Of a DNA stretch of 64,000 bases, positions 31,326-39,570 are shown piece after piece. Under the pieces are notes generated by a model that saw only the letters and a list, made by a program, of their open reading frames with translations, did no database searches and was not told where the DNA came from. The stretch covers positions 248,001 to 312,000 of the forward strand of contig NZ_WUCC01000003.1 of the NCBI RefSeq assembly GCF_009807095.1. Reading direction: 5' to 3'. Numbering within the stretch: the stretch's first letter is position 1; every line of letters starts with the position of its first letter. Position numbers and translations under genes: made by a program. Source of the DNA: Rathayibacter sp. VKM Ac-2754. GTDB taxonomy: Bacteria > Actinomycetota > Actinomycetes > Actinomycetales > Microbacteriaceae.

Positions 31326-32513
31326 GTGCGTTCTCCGTGGAAGTCCCGTGGCCCGGCGGAGCGACTCCCCCGCGAGGTGAAGGTCCTCGGGATCGTCGCG
31401 TTCTTCGTGATGCTCGGCTTCGGCGTCGTCGTGCCGGTGCTGCCCGTGTTCGTGCGGAGCTTCGGCGTCGGCTACGTCGAGGTCGGCGCCGTCGTGTCGG
31501 CGTTCGCGCTGATGCGGCTGGTCGCGAATCCGTTCGTCGGGCCGCTCGTCGATCGCTTCGGCGAGCGCGTGGTGCTCGCGACCGGCATCGGGATCGTCGC
31601 GGTGTCGAGCGCGCTGGTCGGTCTCGCGGGCGACTACCCGCACCTGCTGCTGCTGCGCGGGGCGGGCGGAGTCGGCTCCGCGATGTTCTCGGTCGCCGCG
31701 ATGACGCTCCTGCTGCGCACGGCCGCTCCGGAGCGGCGCGGACGCGCGATCGGGTTCTACCAGGGCGGCTTCCTGCTCGGCGGCATGGCGGGGCCGGCGA
31801 TCGGAGGCGTGCTCAGCGCGATCTCGCTGACCGCTCCCTTCTTCTTCTACGCCGGCACCCTGGCCGTCGCCGGCGTGGTCGGCCTGGTGCTGCTGCGCCG
31901 GCCCGAGCGGGCGGCGGACGCGGCCGCTCCGGTCACGGCGAAGCCCCTCCGGGAGGTCGCCCGCGATCGCCGCTACCAGAGCGCGGTGCTCGCCAACTTC
32001 GCGCTGGGCTGGTCGGCGATGGGGGTGCGGGCGACGCTGGTGCCCGTGCTCGTCGTCGAAGGGCTGGGCGGCGATCCGGCCTGGACCGGCATCGCCTTCG
32101 CGATCGCCGCGGTGGTGCAGACCCTCGCGCTCGCCCCCGCGGGGCGCTTCGTCGACACGGTCGGCCGGCGGCCCGCCCTGATCGGAGGCTTCGCGGTCGC
32201 CGCGGTCGCCATGCTGGCGATGCCGCTGGTCGGCGAGCTGTGGCTGCTCGTCGTGCTGCTCTGCGTCTACGGAGCGGCGGCCGCGTTCATGGGGACCGCG
32301 CCCGGCGCGCTCGTCGGGGACGCGGCCGGCGAGCGCGGCGGTCGGCCCGTGTCGGTGTTCCAGGCCGCCTCCGACCTGGGTGGCGTGATCGGACCGCTGC
32401 TCGCGGGCGCGCTGGCCGACCAGGCCTCCCCCACCGCGGCGTTCGCCTCGGCCTTCGTGCTGCTCGGGCTCACCGCCGTCGTCGGCCTCGCGATCCCGCG
32501 CCGCGCGGCCTGA
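31326..32513 (+). CDS. MFS transporter (drug efflux type)
   Basis: A 395-residue major facilitator with 12 predicted membrane segments. It has FVGPLVDRFGERVV (loop 2-3 motif A) and the corresponding APAGRFVDTVGRRPAL in the second half, plus GGFLLGGMAGPAIGG (antiporter motif C-like). It probably exports a drug or metabolite by proton antiport. It starts at GTG 31326. It converges with the PLP enzyme gene with only 3 bp between stop codons. Confidence 0.85.
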   Translation: MRSPWKSRGPAERLPREVKVLGIVAFFVMLGFGVVVPVLPVFVRSFGVGYVEVGAVVSAFALMRLVANPFVGPLVDRFGERVVLATGIGIVAVSSALVGLAGDYPHLLLLRGAGGVGSAMFSVAAMTLLLRTAAPERRGRAIGFYQGGFLLGGMAGPAIGGVLSAISLTAPFFFYAGTLAVAGVVGLVLLRRPERAADAAAPVTAKPLREVARDRRYQSAVLANFALGWSAMGVRATLVPVLVVEGLGGDPAWTGIAFAIAAVVQTLALAPAGRFVDTVGRRPALIGGFAVAAVAMLAMPLVGELWLLVVLLCVYGAAAAFMGTAPGALVGDAAGERGGRPVSVFQAASDLGGVIGPLLAGALADQASPTAAFASAFVLLGLTAVVGLAIPRRAA

Positions 32514-32516
32514 TCG

Positions 32517-33596
32517 TCAAGTGTTGCGCCCGCGGGCGTCGACGGGCCAGGAGGCGACGCCTCCGCCGGCGAGCAGCACGCGGTACTCGTCGGCGAGGTT
32601 CACCGCTGTGCAGACGTGGTTGGGCACGATCCGCACGCGGGTGCCGACGGACAGGTCGACGCCGGTGATCGTCGCGTGGTGCTCCGAGAGCACGGTGACG
32701 CGCGCCTCCGGGAACGCGGGGAGCCTCCCGAAGCCGGTCGACGCGGCACCGCGGTCGGAGGAGAGCACCTTGCTCCCCGCGTCGGCGATGAGGTGGTCGT
32801 GGCGGCGCGAGACGATCGTCGTGAGCACGGTGACGGCGACCGACTCGAGGCCGATCGTGCCCATCTCCCACTGCTGAGCGTCGCCGAGGGACGAGACGCC
32901 CGGGCGCAGCTCGGTCAGCACTCCCGCGTCGGCGAAGGCGGCGGAGGGGGTCGAGCCGCCGCTCACCACCCGCGCGGCTACGCCGGAGCGGGCGAGGGAG
33001 TCGACGGCGGCCGCGAGGGCCTCGGCCTCGTCGCGCGCCGCGGACTCCCGGTGATCGAGGGCGTAGCTGTGGCCGGGGAACGTGAAGACACCGGCCACGT
33101 CGAGACCCTCCGCCACTGCCGCGGCAGCGACGGCGCCGGCGTCGAGGGGCAGGACACCGCTGCGGTGGTGCCCCGAGTCGATCTCGACGACGACCTCGAG
33201 AGCCGAGCGCTCCGCCTCCGGGATCGCGGCGGCGAGACGGGCGGCCGACTCGGCGGAGTCGACGCCGACCCGCACCCGCGCGCTCGCCAGCACACCGCGG
33301 AGGCGGGCGGTGCGGTCGGCGTCGAGCCAGAGCGGGTAGGCGATGAAGAGGTCGCGCGCACCGCCCGCGGCGAACACCTCCGCCTCCGACACCGTCGCGA
33401 CGGTGAGGCCGACCGCGCCGGCGGCGAGCTGCCTCCGCGCGATCTCGACCGACTTGTGGGTCTTGGCGTGCGGGCGCAGCGCCAGCCCCCGCGCGTGGGC
33501 GGAGGCCGCCGTCGCGGCGATGTTGCGATCGAGGACGGCCTCGTCGAGGACGAGGGCGGGAGTCGGCAGGGAGTCGAGGCGGGCGTCGGCGGTCAC
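32517..33596 (-). CDS. D-threonine aldolase / D-serine dehydratase-like PLP enzyme
   Basis: A 359-residue fold-type III PLP enzyme. The N-terminal TIM barrel has LRPHAKTHKSVEIA (Lys near 46 would hold PLP). The C-terminal domain has SEHHATI and VPNHVCTAVNL, the His and Cys metal ligands typical of the D-threonine aldolase/D-serine dehydratase family. It would act on D-hydroxy amino acids such as D-Thr or D-Ser. No partner gene is adjacent. Substrate choice between D-Thr and D-Ser cannot be made here. Confidence 0.85.
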   Translation of the reverse strand: MTADARLDSLPTPALVLDEAVLDRNIAATAASAHARGLALRPHAKTHKSVEIARRQLAAGAVGLTVATVSEAEVFAAGGARDLFIAYPLWLDADRTARLRGVLASARVRVGVDSAESAARLAAAIPEAERSALEVVVEIDSGHHRSGVLPLDAGAVAAAAVAEGLDVAGVFTFPGHSYALDHRESAARDEAEALAAAVDSLARSGVAARVVSGGSTPSAAFADAGVLTELRPGVSSLGDAQQWEMGTIGLESVAVTVLTTIVSRRHDHLIADAGSKVLSSDRGAASTGFGRLPAFPEARVTVLSEHHATITGVDLSVGTRVRIVPNHVCTAVNLADEYRVLLAGGGVASWPVDARGRNT

Positions 33597-33725
33597 GGGG
33601 CGATCCTAGGCCGGGCGCCGAGCAGAGGATCCGCCCGGCCGGAGAACGCGCTCGTGTCGCCTCCGGGACGCCGGAGCCGGAGAAGTGCCTCTAACGTGGG
33701 GGGCGGGATCGTCGAGGGGAACCGG

Positions 33726-34199
33726 ATGCAGGAGCGCGACGCGCAGCAGCACCTCGCCGACTCGCACGCCCGGGCGGACGCCTTCGGTCGCGGGGTGCTG
33801 ACCGCGACCTACTCCGTCCGCCACTCCCGCGGCCTCGACGTCGTGTTCGTCCTCGACCGACCGGACGCCGACTTCCAGATCGGCATGGGCGCCGCCTCGG
33901 AGGACTTCGGCTCGATCCTCGCGATCGGGATCGACCGCCAGGGCGACCGGCTCCGCGCCTCCGCCACGCACACCGTCGCCGGGAAGCGCCGGACCGTCCC
34001 GGTCCGGGTGGTGTACCACTCCGGCTCCGTCATCGCCGTCGAGGCGAGCCCTCTGCCGCTGCGCGACCGGCCCGCCTCGCTGAAGTGCTGGTCGTTCGTG
34101 CGCTCGGGAGACGAGGAGCACTACTCCGACGTGATCGGCTTCGTCGCACCCTCGCTCGCCGAGCTGCCGACGGTGCCGTTGAAGACCCGGCCGCGCTAG
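33726..34199 (+). CDS. Hypothetical protein
   Basis: A 157-residue protein starting at ATG 33726 (MQERDAQQHLADS). Family not recognised. The central part alternates strands and turns (LDVVFVLDRPDADFQIGMG…, RTVPVRVVYHSGSVIAVEASPLPL) and suggests a soluble beta-rich domain. A TAACGT box near 33692 could be its -10. It stands between the divergent PLP enzyme gene and a small convergent gene. Confidence 0.6.
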   Translation: MQERDAQQHLADSHARADAFGRGVLTATYSVRHSRGLDVVFVLDRPDADFQIGMGAASEDFGSILAIGIDRQGDRLRASATHTVAGKRRTVPVRVVYHSGSVIAVEASPLPLRDRPASLKCWSFVRSGDEEHYSDVIGFVAPSLAELPTVPLKTRPR

Positions 34200-34215
34200 A
34201 GCTGTCGAACCGGCG

Positions 34216-34527
34216 CTAGCCGCAGTCGATCCGCCCGGGCAGCGGCGCGAGCGGCAACCCCTCGACGACGATCACCCGGCCGTCGAAGGCCGAACCTCTG
34301 AGGACGCGGGACTCGCCGAGGCGGGCTCGGAGACTTCGGGCGTGCGCCGAAACAGCTGCAGCGAGGCCCCCGTCGATGGCACCCGGGACGCTCAGCGCGG
34401 CGAGGAGCCCGGTGAGCGCCTCCCCCGTCGCGGAGTCGTCGTCGAGGACGTCGGCTCGGAGGATGCGGTTCGACCGTCGCTCGAGGAGCGGAGCGGGAGC
34501 GGTCGGGGCTCCTCGGAAGTGCGACAT
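34216..34527 (-). CDS. Small hypothetical protein
   Basis: A 103-residue protein with helical middle (ATGEALTGLLAALSVPGAIDGGLAAAVSAHARSLRARLGES) and short strands at the end (GRVIVVEGLPLAPLPGRIDCG). Family not recognised. Third-position GC is high on this strand, which supports translation, but a chance frame cannot be excluded. It converges with the gene at 33726 (16 bp apart). Confidence 0.5.
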   Translation of the reverse strand: MSHFRGAPTAPAPLLERRSNRILRADVLDDDSATGEALTGLLAALSVPGAIDGGLAAAVSAHARSLRARLGESRVLRGSAFDGRVIVVEGLPLAPLPGRIDCG

Positions 34528-34793
34528 CGGCCTGTCCCCTGTCTCTCGTCGTCAGTGACGTCGGCAACAGGGTCTAGGCCGCCGACCGACACGTTAGACC
34601 CGGAGCGCGGCACTGCACCAGACCCAGGACGGGTGGATACCGGGCGGCGGAACCCCTGCCGATCACGGGCCGGAACGCCACCCCCTTCTTTTCCGACGGA
34701 CGTTCCCTTTCCCTCGGCGTCCTCCATCTGCGACACTTGCCGGACTGACCGCCCTTGCCCTCGGCGAGACCGCTTCGACGAAGGGCCTTCCGC

Positions 34794-35108
34794 ATGGGCG
34801 TCCTGCACTACGACAACCGCAGCTTCGAGTTCGACGACCGGATCCTCACGCACCTGCAGATGGTGGTCGGCCTGAAGCTCCGCCGCTCGGAGAGCTTCTA
34901 CCTGACCTGGGTGCCCAGCCGCGACTCCGGGACCGGGCGCCAGGCGGTCTGGATCGCGACCGGGGTGCCGCTGCACTTCGAGTTCTCGGGCAGCCGGATC
35001 CCCTCGCTCAACCGCGAGTGGATCGAGCAGCTCGTCGCGAGCTCGAACAGTGGAATCGGGCTGAACCTCTCTGACGACCGGAACCGCGAGCACGCCATCG
35101 CGGCCTGA
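34794..35108 (+). CDS. DUF7882-type small protein (second paralogue)
   Basis: A 104-residue protein (MGVLHYDNRSFEFDDRIL…), clearly paralogous to the product at 23710. They share HLQ.V, RR.E.FYLT/RFLLT, SGTGR.AVW, HFEFSGSR.PS.N.EW and NSGIGLN. The ATG at 34794 is chosen by alignment with that paralogue; the in-frame upstream residues are arginine-rich and not conserved. Function unknown. Unlike the first copy it has no CTAGCTTG-type site upstream. It is followed by two GAF-ANTAR regulator genes. Confidence 0.75.
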   Translation: MGVLHYDNRSFEFDDRILTHLQMVVGLKLRRSESFYLTWVPSRDSGTGRQAVWIATGVPLHFEFSGSRIPSLNREWIEQLVASSNSGIGLNLSDDRNREHAIAA

Positions 35109-35173
35109 GGAACACGGGGTAGGCTTCGCTGCAGCGTGCGCGCCCTGAGACCGCGGAGATACGTCATCGACCG

Positions 35174-36001
35174 ATGATCGAAGGTTCCCGTGATGTCCAC
35201 CCTGCTGACACCCCCGCTGCGCGACCGCTACCGTCGATTCTCGTGATCGGCGAACTCACCCCCGCTCCCGGAGGCGGCCACGAGCGGGACCTCGACTCGC
35301 TGCTGACATCCTTCGTCACCCTGCTGCCGGTCGAGGACGCCGCCGCGTCCGCCCTCGGCCGCCCTTTCGACATCGAGACGCTGGTCGCGAGCAGCTCGCG
35401 CGCGGCGGGCCTCGACGGAGCGCAGATCGACCTCGGCGAGGGCCCGAGCTGGAACGCCTACCGCACCCTCCGTCCCGTCAGCATGCGGGTGGATCACGAC
35501 CGCGAGCTCTGGCCGTTCTTCGCCTCGACCCTGACCCGGGTCGGGGTGTGCTCCGTGCTCGCCGTCCCCCTCCTCGTGGGCACCCTGAGCATCGGTGCGG
35601 TCTCGCTCTACAGCGACTCCGCCGTGATGCTCGAGGCCGAGCAGCTGCGCCTCGCCGCGAACCTGTCGACCCTCCTCGCCCGCTCCGTCGTCGCCCGGGC
35701 GCTCGACGAAGCCGACAGCGGAGTCGCGGTGCGAGACCCCTCGCTGTCGCGCCGCGAGGTGCACCAGGCGACCGGCATGGTGATCGCCCAGACCGGGTCG
35801 ACCCCGGAGGAGGCGCTGCTCACCATCCGCGTCCACGCATACACCGCGGGCCTGAGCGTGCGCGAGGTCGCCGCCCGGATCGTGGAGCGCCGGCTCGACT
35901 TCTCGCCGGATCGTGGCGGACCGGATCACGGCACTCCGGATCGTGGCGGACCGGATCACGGCACTCCGGATCGTGGCGGAACAGACCCGAAAGTAGGATG
36001 A
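35174..36001 (+). CDS. GAF-ANTAR regulator with C-terminal repeat
   Basis: A 275-residue protein. Residues ~40-175 form a GAF-like sensor (LVASSSRAAGLDGAQIDLGEGPSWNAYRTLRP … VCSVLAVPLLVGTLSIGAVSLYS). Residues ~185-240 form an ANTAR-type RNA-binding bundle (VHQATGMVIAQTGSTPEEALLTIRVHAYTAGLSVREVAARIV). ANTAR proteins act by transcription antitermination. The C-terminus ends in a repeat of GGPDHGTPDR encoded by 30-bp DNA repeats. It is followed by a second GAF-ANTAR gene 4 bp away, so the two are co-transcribed. Confidence 0.82.
   Translation: MIEGSRDVHPADTPAARPLPSILVIGELTPAPGGGHERDLDSLLTSFVTLLPVEDAAASALGRPFDIETLVASSSRAAGLDGAQIDLGEGPSWNAYRTLRPVSMRVDHDRELWPFFASTLTRVGVCSVLAVPLLVGTLSIGAVSLYSDSAVMLEAEQLRLAANLSTLLARSVVARALDEADSGVAVRDPSLSRREVHQATGMVIAQTGSTPEEALLTIRVHAYTAGLSVREVAARIVERRLDFSPDRGGPDHGTPDRGGPDHGTPDRGGTDPKVG
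35908..35980 (+). repeat. 30-bp tandem repeat in the GAF-ANTAR coding sequence
   Basis: Two exact 30-bp units (35908-35937 and 35938-35967) plus a 13-bp partial third copy (35968-35980), each starting ggatcgtggcgga. The period is a multiple of three, so copy-number change would lengthen the protein tail without a frameshift. Confidence 0.9.
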
Positions 36002-36005
36002 CCCC

Positions 36006-36719
36006 ATGGCTGGTTCCGTGCGCGAGCAGATGCTCCTCGAGACTCTGACGATCGTCGCCGACACCCTGGTGGACGACTTCGACGTCGTCGACTTCCTGCA
36101 CGATCTGGTCGATCGCTGCGCCACCCTCTTCGACGCCGTCGACGTCGGCATCGTCCTCGCCGATCGGCACGGCCAGCTGGTCGTGATGGCCTCGACCAGC
36201 GAGCGCCTCCGCCTGATCGAGGCGCTGCAGCTCTCGGCGGGCGAGGGACCCTGCGTCGAGTCGTACGAGCAGGGATCGGTCGTGACGGCCGGGACGCTCG
36301 ACGAGATCATGACCCGCTGGCCGGCCTTCGCCCACGGCGTGAACGACTCCGGCTACCACTCGGTGCACGCGGTGCCGCTGCGCCTGCGCCGCGAGACCAT
36401 CGGATCGCTGAACTTCTTCCGCGACAAGCCCGGCACGCTCGACCCCGCCGACGTCCCGGCCGCGCAGACCATCGCCGACGTCGCGACCATCGGGCTCGTC
36501 CAGGAGCGCGCCGTGCGCGAGGCGTCGCTCGCCCGCGACCAGCTGCAGCACGCGCTCGACGCCCGGGTGCTCATCGAGCAGGCGAAGGGTGTCATCGCGC
36601 ACAGCCGCAACGTCGACATGGAGGCGGCGTGGTCGATCCTCCGTGAGCGCGCGCGCTCGCGGCAGGCGCGGGTCACCGACGTCGCGCAGGGCGTGATCGA
36701 CGGCGTCATCGTGCTCTGA
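36006..36719 (+). CDS. GAF-ANTAR regulator
   Basis: A 237-residue protein. The N-terminal GAF domain includes LFDAVDVGIVLADRHGQLVVMASTSERLRLIEALQLSAGEGPCVESY, and AVPLRLRRETIGSLNFF closes it. The C-terminal ANTAR domain (ALDARVLIEQAKGVIAHSRNVDMEAAWSILRERARSRQARVTDVAQGVID) is well conserved, more so than in the upstream paralogue. It probably senses a small ligand or redox state and binds nascent RNA hairpins. ANTAR targets cannot be named from the window. Confidence 0.88.
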   Translation: MAGSVREQMLLETLTIVADTLVDDFDVVDFLHDLVDRCATLFDAVDVGIVLADRHGQLVVMASTSERLRLIEALQLSAGEGPCVESYEQGSVVTAGTLDEIMTRWPAFAHGVNDSGYHSVHAVPLRLRRETIGSLNFFRDKPGTLDPADVPAAQTIADVATIGLVQERAVREASLARDQLQHALDARVLIEQAKGVIAHSRNVDMEAAWSILRERARSRQARVTDVAQGVIDGVIVL

Positions 36720-36803
36720 GGCCGGGAGCGCTCAGGCGGGGACGTACTCGACGAAGGGCTCGGGGACGCCCGCCGCGGGCCCGGCGCGCCCGGGGCCGCG
36801 CGT

Positions 36804-37943
36804 TCAGCCGAGGACCGGCGCGGCCACGGGCGGAGCGACGCCGAACGCCGACACGTCCTCGGTGGTCGTGCCGTCGAGGGCCAGCTCGGCGAGGACGCGG
36901 CCGAGGGTCGGCGTGAACTTGAAGGCGTGGCCTGCGCCGAGGCCGACGAGGATGTCGGGGTGCTCGTCGAGCGGGCCGAGGATGAAGCGCCGATCGGGGG
37001 TCAGCGCGTACTGGCAGGTGAGCGTCCGGAGGACCTCGCCGCTCGCGGGCACGACCGCGGCCAGGAAGGCCCTCAGCTCGTCGAGCAGCCCGGGTGAGGG
37101 CGCGAACGTGCGCTCGTCCGGCGACATCAGGTTGTCGGAGACGTCGCGCGCGGCCTTGATCGTCGGCTCGCCGTAGGTCGGGAAGCCGTAGAAGCAGTGC
37201 TCGTCCTCCCAGATCCACACGGGGAAGCGCTCGCGGTCGAAGGCACCCGGGTCGCTCGGACCGAAGTAGCTGACCTGCTCCTGCATGGCGACGAGCGGGA
37301 TCTCGGCGCCGAGCGGGGCGAGCAGGGCGTTGGTCCACGCATCCGCCGCCACGATCACCTTGCCGGCGTGCACGTCGCCGCGAGCCGTGTGCACGACGAC
37401 GCCGTCGTCGACCGGGGTCAGCCGCTCGACCGGGGTGCGGTCGCGGAGCTCGGCGCCGTGCTGCCGCGCCTGCATCTGCAGCGCGGCGACCGAGCGCGAG
37501 GCGTGCACGATGCCGGAGTCGGCGGTGTAGACCGTCTGCGTGGCGGCGGGCAGCACGAACTGCGGCCAGCGCGCCGCGACCTCGGCCGGCGTGAGCAGCT
37601 CGAACGGGACGCCGGTCTCGGTGAGGCTCGCGCGGAACGCCTCCGCCGAGTACGGGCTGCCGGGCGGGAAGAAGACGACTCCGCCGGTGACGCTGACGAG
37701 GGTCTCGCCCGAGACGGCCTCGAACTCGGCCCAGTCGCGGTAGGCCGCCTGGGCGAGGCGCACGTACTCGGGGGCGCCGTAGGAGGTGCGGATGATCCGC
37801 GAGGTGTCGTGCGACGCGCCGCGCACGTGGCCGAGCTCGAACTGCTCGAAGGCCACGACGCGGGCTCCGCGCCGGGCGAGGTGGTAGGCGGCGGCGCTGC
37901 CGATCGCGCCCAGGCCGACGACGGCGACATCGACGTGCTCCAT
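36804..37943 (-). CDS. solA: Monomeric sarcosine oxidase / N-methyltryptophan oxidase-like flavoenzyme
   Basis: A 379-residue DAO-family flavoprotein. The FAD-binding motif VAVVGLGAIGSAAAYHLARRGARVVAFEQF is at the N-terminus, followed by GASHDTSRIIR. TLTCQYALTPDRRFILG contains the Cys that covalently holds FAD in MSOX-type enzymes, and GLGAGHAFKFTPTLGRVLAELAL is the C-terminal FAD motif. It would oxidise an N-methyl amino acid to formaldehyde, the amine and H2O2. It diverges from a tandem-IclR regulator, with a palindromic site between them. In-frame sequence after the stop still looks coding for 23 codons. Confidence 0.85.
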   Translation of the reverse strand: MEHVDVAVVGLGAIGSAAAYHLARRGARVVAFEQFELGHVRGASHDTSRIIRTSYGAPEYVRLAQAAYRDWAEFEAVSGETLVSVTGGVVFFPPGSPYSAEAFRASLTETGVPFELLTPAEVAARWPQFVLPAATQTVYTADSGIVHASRSVAALQMQARQHGAELRDRTPVERLTPVDDGVVVHTARGDVHAGKVIVAADAWTNALLAPLGAEIPLVAMQEQVSYFGPSDPGAFDRERFPVWIWEDEHCFYGFPTYGEPTIKAARDVSDNLMSPDERTFAPSPGLLDELRAFLAAVVPASGEVLRTLTCQYALTPDRRFILGPLDEHPDILVGLGAGHAFKFTPTLGRVLAELALDGTTTEDVSAFGVAPPVAAPVLG

Positions 37944-38027
37944 GCGGTGACTGCTCTCTCTGGTCGGTGCGGGGTGGGATCACTGTAGGAAGTGCGGGAG
38001 CCGCGATGGGTAGGGTGCGCACTGAGA

Positions 38028-38051
38028 GCAATCCGCCGTGCAGTGGATTGC
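38028..38051. promoter_or_regulatory. IclR-type operator between solA-like gene and regulator
   Basis: GCAATCC (38028-38034), 10 bp, GGATTGC (38045-38051) form perfect 7-bp arms. A TAGGGT -10-like box (38011-38016) lies just upstream and the regulator GTG starts at 38075. The location fits autoregulation and control of the divergent oxidase. Confidence 0.55.
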
Positions 38052-38074
38052 CGATCCTGCGGACGGAGTGAGCG

Positions 38075-39442
38075 GTGACGATGCGCGTGACGGCCGCCCT
38101 CCGGGTGGTCCGGCTGCTCGGCGAGCGTCCCGACCCGACGATCCCGCTGGCCGTCGGTGCGATCGCGGAGGCGCTCGGCGCGCCCCTCAGCGGCACCTCG
38201 CGACTGTGCGCGGAGCTCGAGCGCTCGGGCCTGATCGAGCGCGGACCGGCCTACGGCAGCTACCGTCTCGGCCGGGCCGCCGTGCGGCTCTCGGGTCGCG
38301 CCGCCGCGCCGTTCGCGCGGACGCTGCGGTTCGCGCTCACGCTCGCCGCGCAGCAGACGGGTGAGACCGTCGTGCTGGCCGCCGGGTCCGCGCCGTCGCC
38401 CCGGGTCGTCGCCGGCATCACGTCGTCGTGGACGCTGCACGCGCCCGCGGAGGTCGGCGAGGCGATCACCGACGAGTCCTCCGCGATCGCGCTCGCCGGC
38501 GACGGCCGGGGTGCGCCGTCCGAGTCCGCGTCGGGCGGGAGCGTCGAGATCGCGACTCCGCTGCTCACCCCGGCGGGCGAGTGCGTCGCGGTGCTCGCGG
38601 CGCGGCTGCCCGCGAACCGGCTCGCCGAGAACGGGCCGCGGATCAGGCGCGCCCTCGCCGTGGCGCGCACGAGCATCGAGGCGCGCCTGGGTGAGCCGGG
38701 CGCCGTGCGAGCGGCGGCGGAGGCGGTGCCCGCGCCCTCCGCGATCGGGGCGGCCCTGCGCCTCCTGCAGCACCTCGCCGACGGGCCGGACACGGCGGCC
38801 GGAGCGTCGGCGGCGGCCGGGCTCCGCCGCGATCGCGCCGTGCGGCTGCTCGACTCGTGCGTGCGAGCGGGCCTCGTCACGTCGACCGCCGGCGAGTACC
38901 GCCTGGGCTGGATCGTGCACGGCTGGTCCCGCGCCGCCACGGCGGCCCTCCTCGTCGACGGAGGCGGGCCGCTCGTCGCGGAGACCGCCCGGCGACTCGG
39001 AGCGTGCGGCTTCATCACCGTCCTCGCGGGGATGCGCAGCCTCACCGTCGTCGAGGAGCTGCAGCCGCCGGGTGCAGGGCTTGCGATGATCCCGTGGCTG
39101 GGCCGCGCCCATCCGATCGTCGGCTCGGACGGCGGGCCCACGATGCTGATGGACCTCGAGGAGGACGAGCTGGGGCTCCTCTTCCCCGCCCGGCACACCC
39201 CGCGGGAGCTGGCCCGCCTCCTGCGCCGGAGGCAGCGGGCGCGCCGCGACGGAGTCTTGACGATGGAGGCCTACGACGCTGCCGGCATGACCTCGGTGTC
39301 GGCACCGATCCGCGACGCGAGCGGCGCGGTGGTCGCGGCGGCGTGCCTCGTGGGGATCACGGAGGACGTGCACGCGCGGCGGGCGGACTTCGAGCGCGCG
39401 GCGGTGGAGCTGGCGGCGGGGGTGACGGGGCTGCTGGGATGA
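38075..39442 (+). CDS. Tandem IclR-like regulator (two HTH plus two effector-like halves)
   Basis: A 455-residue protein, about twice the usual IclR length (~250). The first half has a winged helix (ALRVVRLLGERPDPTIPLAVGAIAEALGAPLSGTSRLCAELERSGLIERG, residues ~7-57) and an effector-like domain. The second half, from ~220, repeats the plan (ALRLLQHLADGPDTAAGASAAAGLRRDRAVRLLDSCVRAGLVTS) and ends with a fuller IclR ligand domain (MTSVSAPIRDASGAVVAAACLVGI). Starts at GTG 38075. A single polypeptide could act as a pseudo-dimer. The likely target is the divergent oxidase. Confidence 0.78.
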   Translation: MTMRVTAALRVVRLLGERPDPTIPLAVGAIAEALGAPLSGTSRLCAELERSGLIERGPAYGSYRLGRAAVRLSGRAAAPFARTLRFALTLAAQQTGETVVLAAGSAPSPRVVAGITSSWTLHAPAEVGEAITDESSAIALAGDGRGAPSESASGGSVEIATPLLTPAGECVAVLAARLPANRLAENGPRIRRALAVARTSIEARLGEPGAVRAAAEAVPAPSAIGAALRLLQHLADGPDTAAGASAAAGLRRDRAVRLLDSCVRAGLVTSTAGEYRLGWIVHGWSRAATAALLVDGGGPLVAETARRLGACGFITVLAGMRSLTVVEELQPPGAGLAMIPWLGRAHPIVGSDGGPTMLMDLEEDELGLLFPARHTPRELARLLRRRQRARRDGVLTMEAYDAAGMTSVSAPIRDASGAVVAAACLVGITEDVHARRADFERAAVELAAGVTGLLG

Positions 39443-39468
39443 GCAGCGGGCAGCGAGCGGCGCCCGAA

Positions 39469-39532
39469 ACGAAAGAACCCCCGGTGCGTCACGGTTCACG
39501 CCCGGAGAGGCACACTGGGGGAATTCGTTCGT
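39469..39532 (+). ncRNA. Strong structured RNA-like stem-loop upstream of Abi-family gene
   Basis: A long imperfect stem closes this segment. ACGAA (39469-39473) pairs with TTCGT (39528-39532), GAA (39475-39477) with TTC (39524-39526), and CCCCCGGTG (39478-39486) with CACTGGGGG (39513-39521), with one A/G mismatch, a 2-nt bulge and one G-U pair. The 26-nt interior contains a small hairpin (CGT/ACG, 39487-39500). A second weak hairpin (GATT/AATC, 39534-39551) follows. It starts 26 bp after the IclR stop and ends 38 bp before the Abi GTG. It may be a terminator, a leader, or an ncRNA working with the Abi protein; I favour the last because of its complexity and position. Confidence 0.5.
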
Positions 39533-39570
39533 AGATTACCACTCGTGAATCCGACCGGCGAGACCCGACG

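Noticed and set aside
39469-39532. tRNA-like element before the Abi gene
   Set aside because: No T-arm or anticodon stem of proper size; the fold is one long interrupted hairpin instead.
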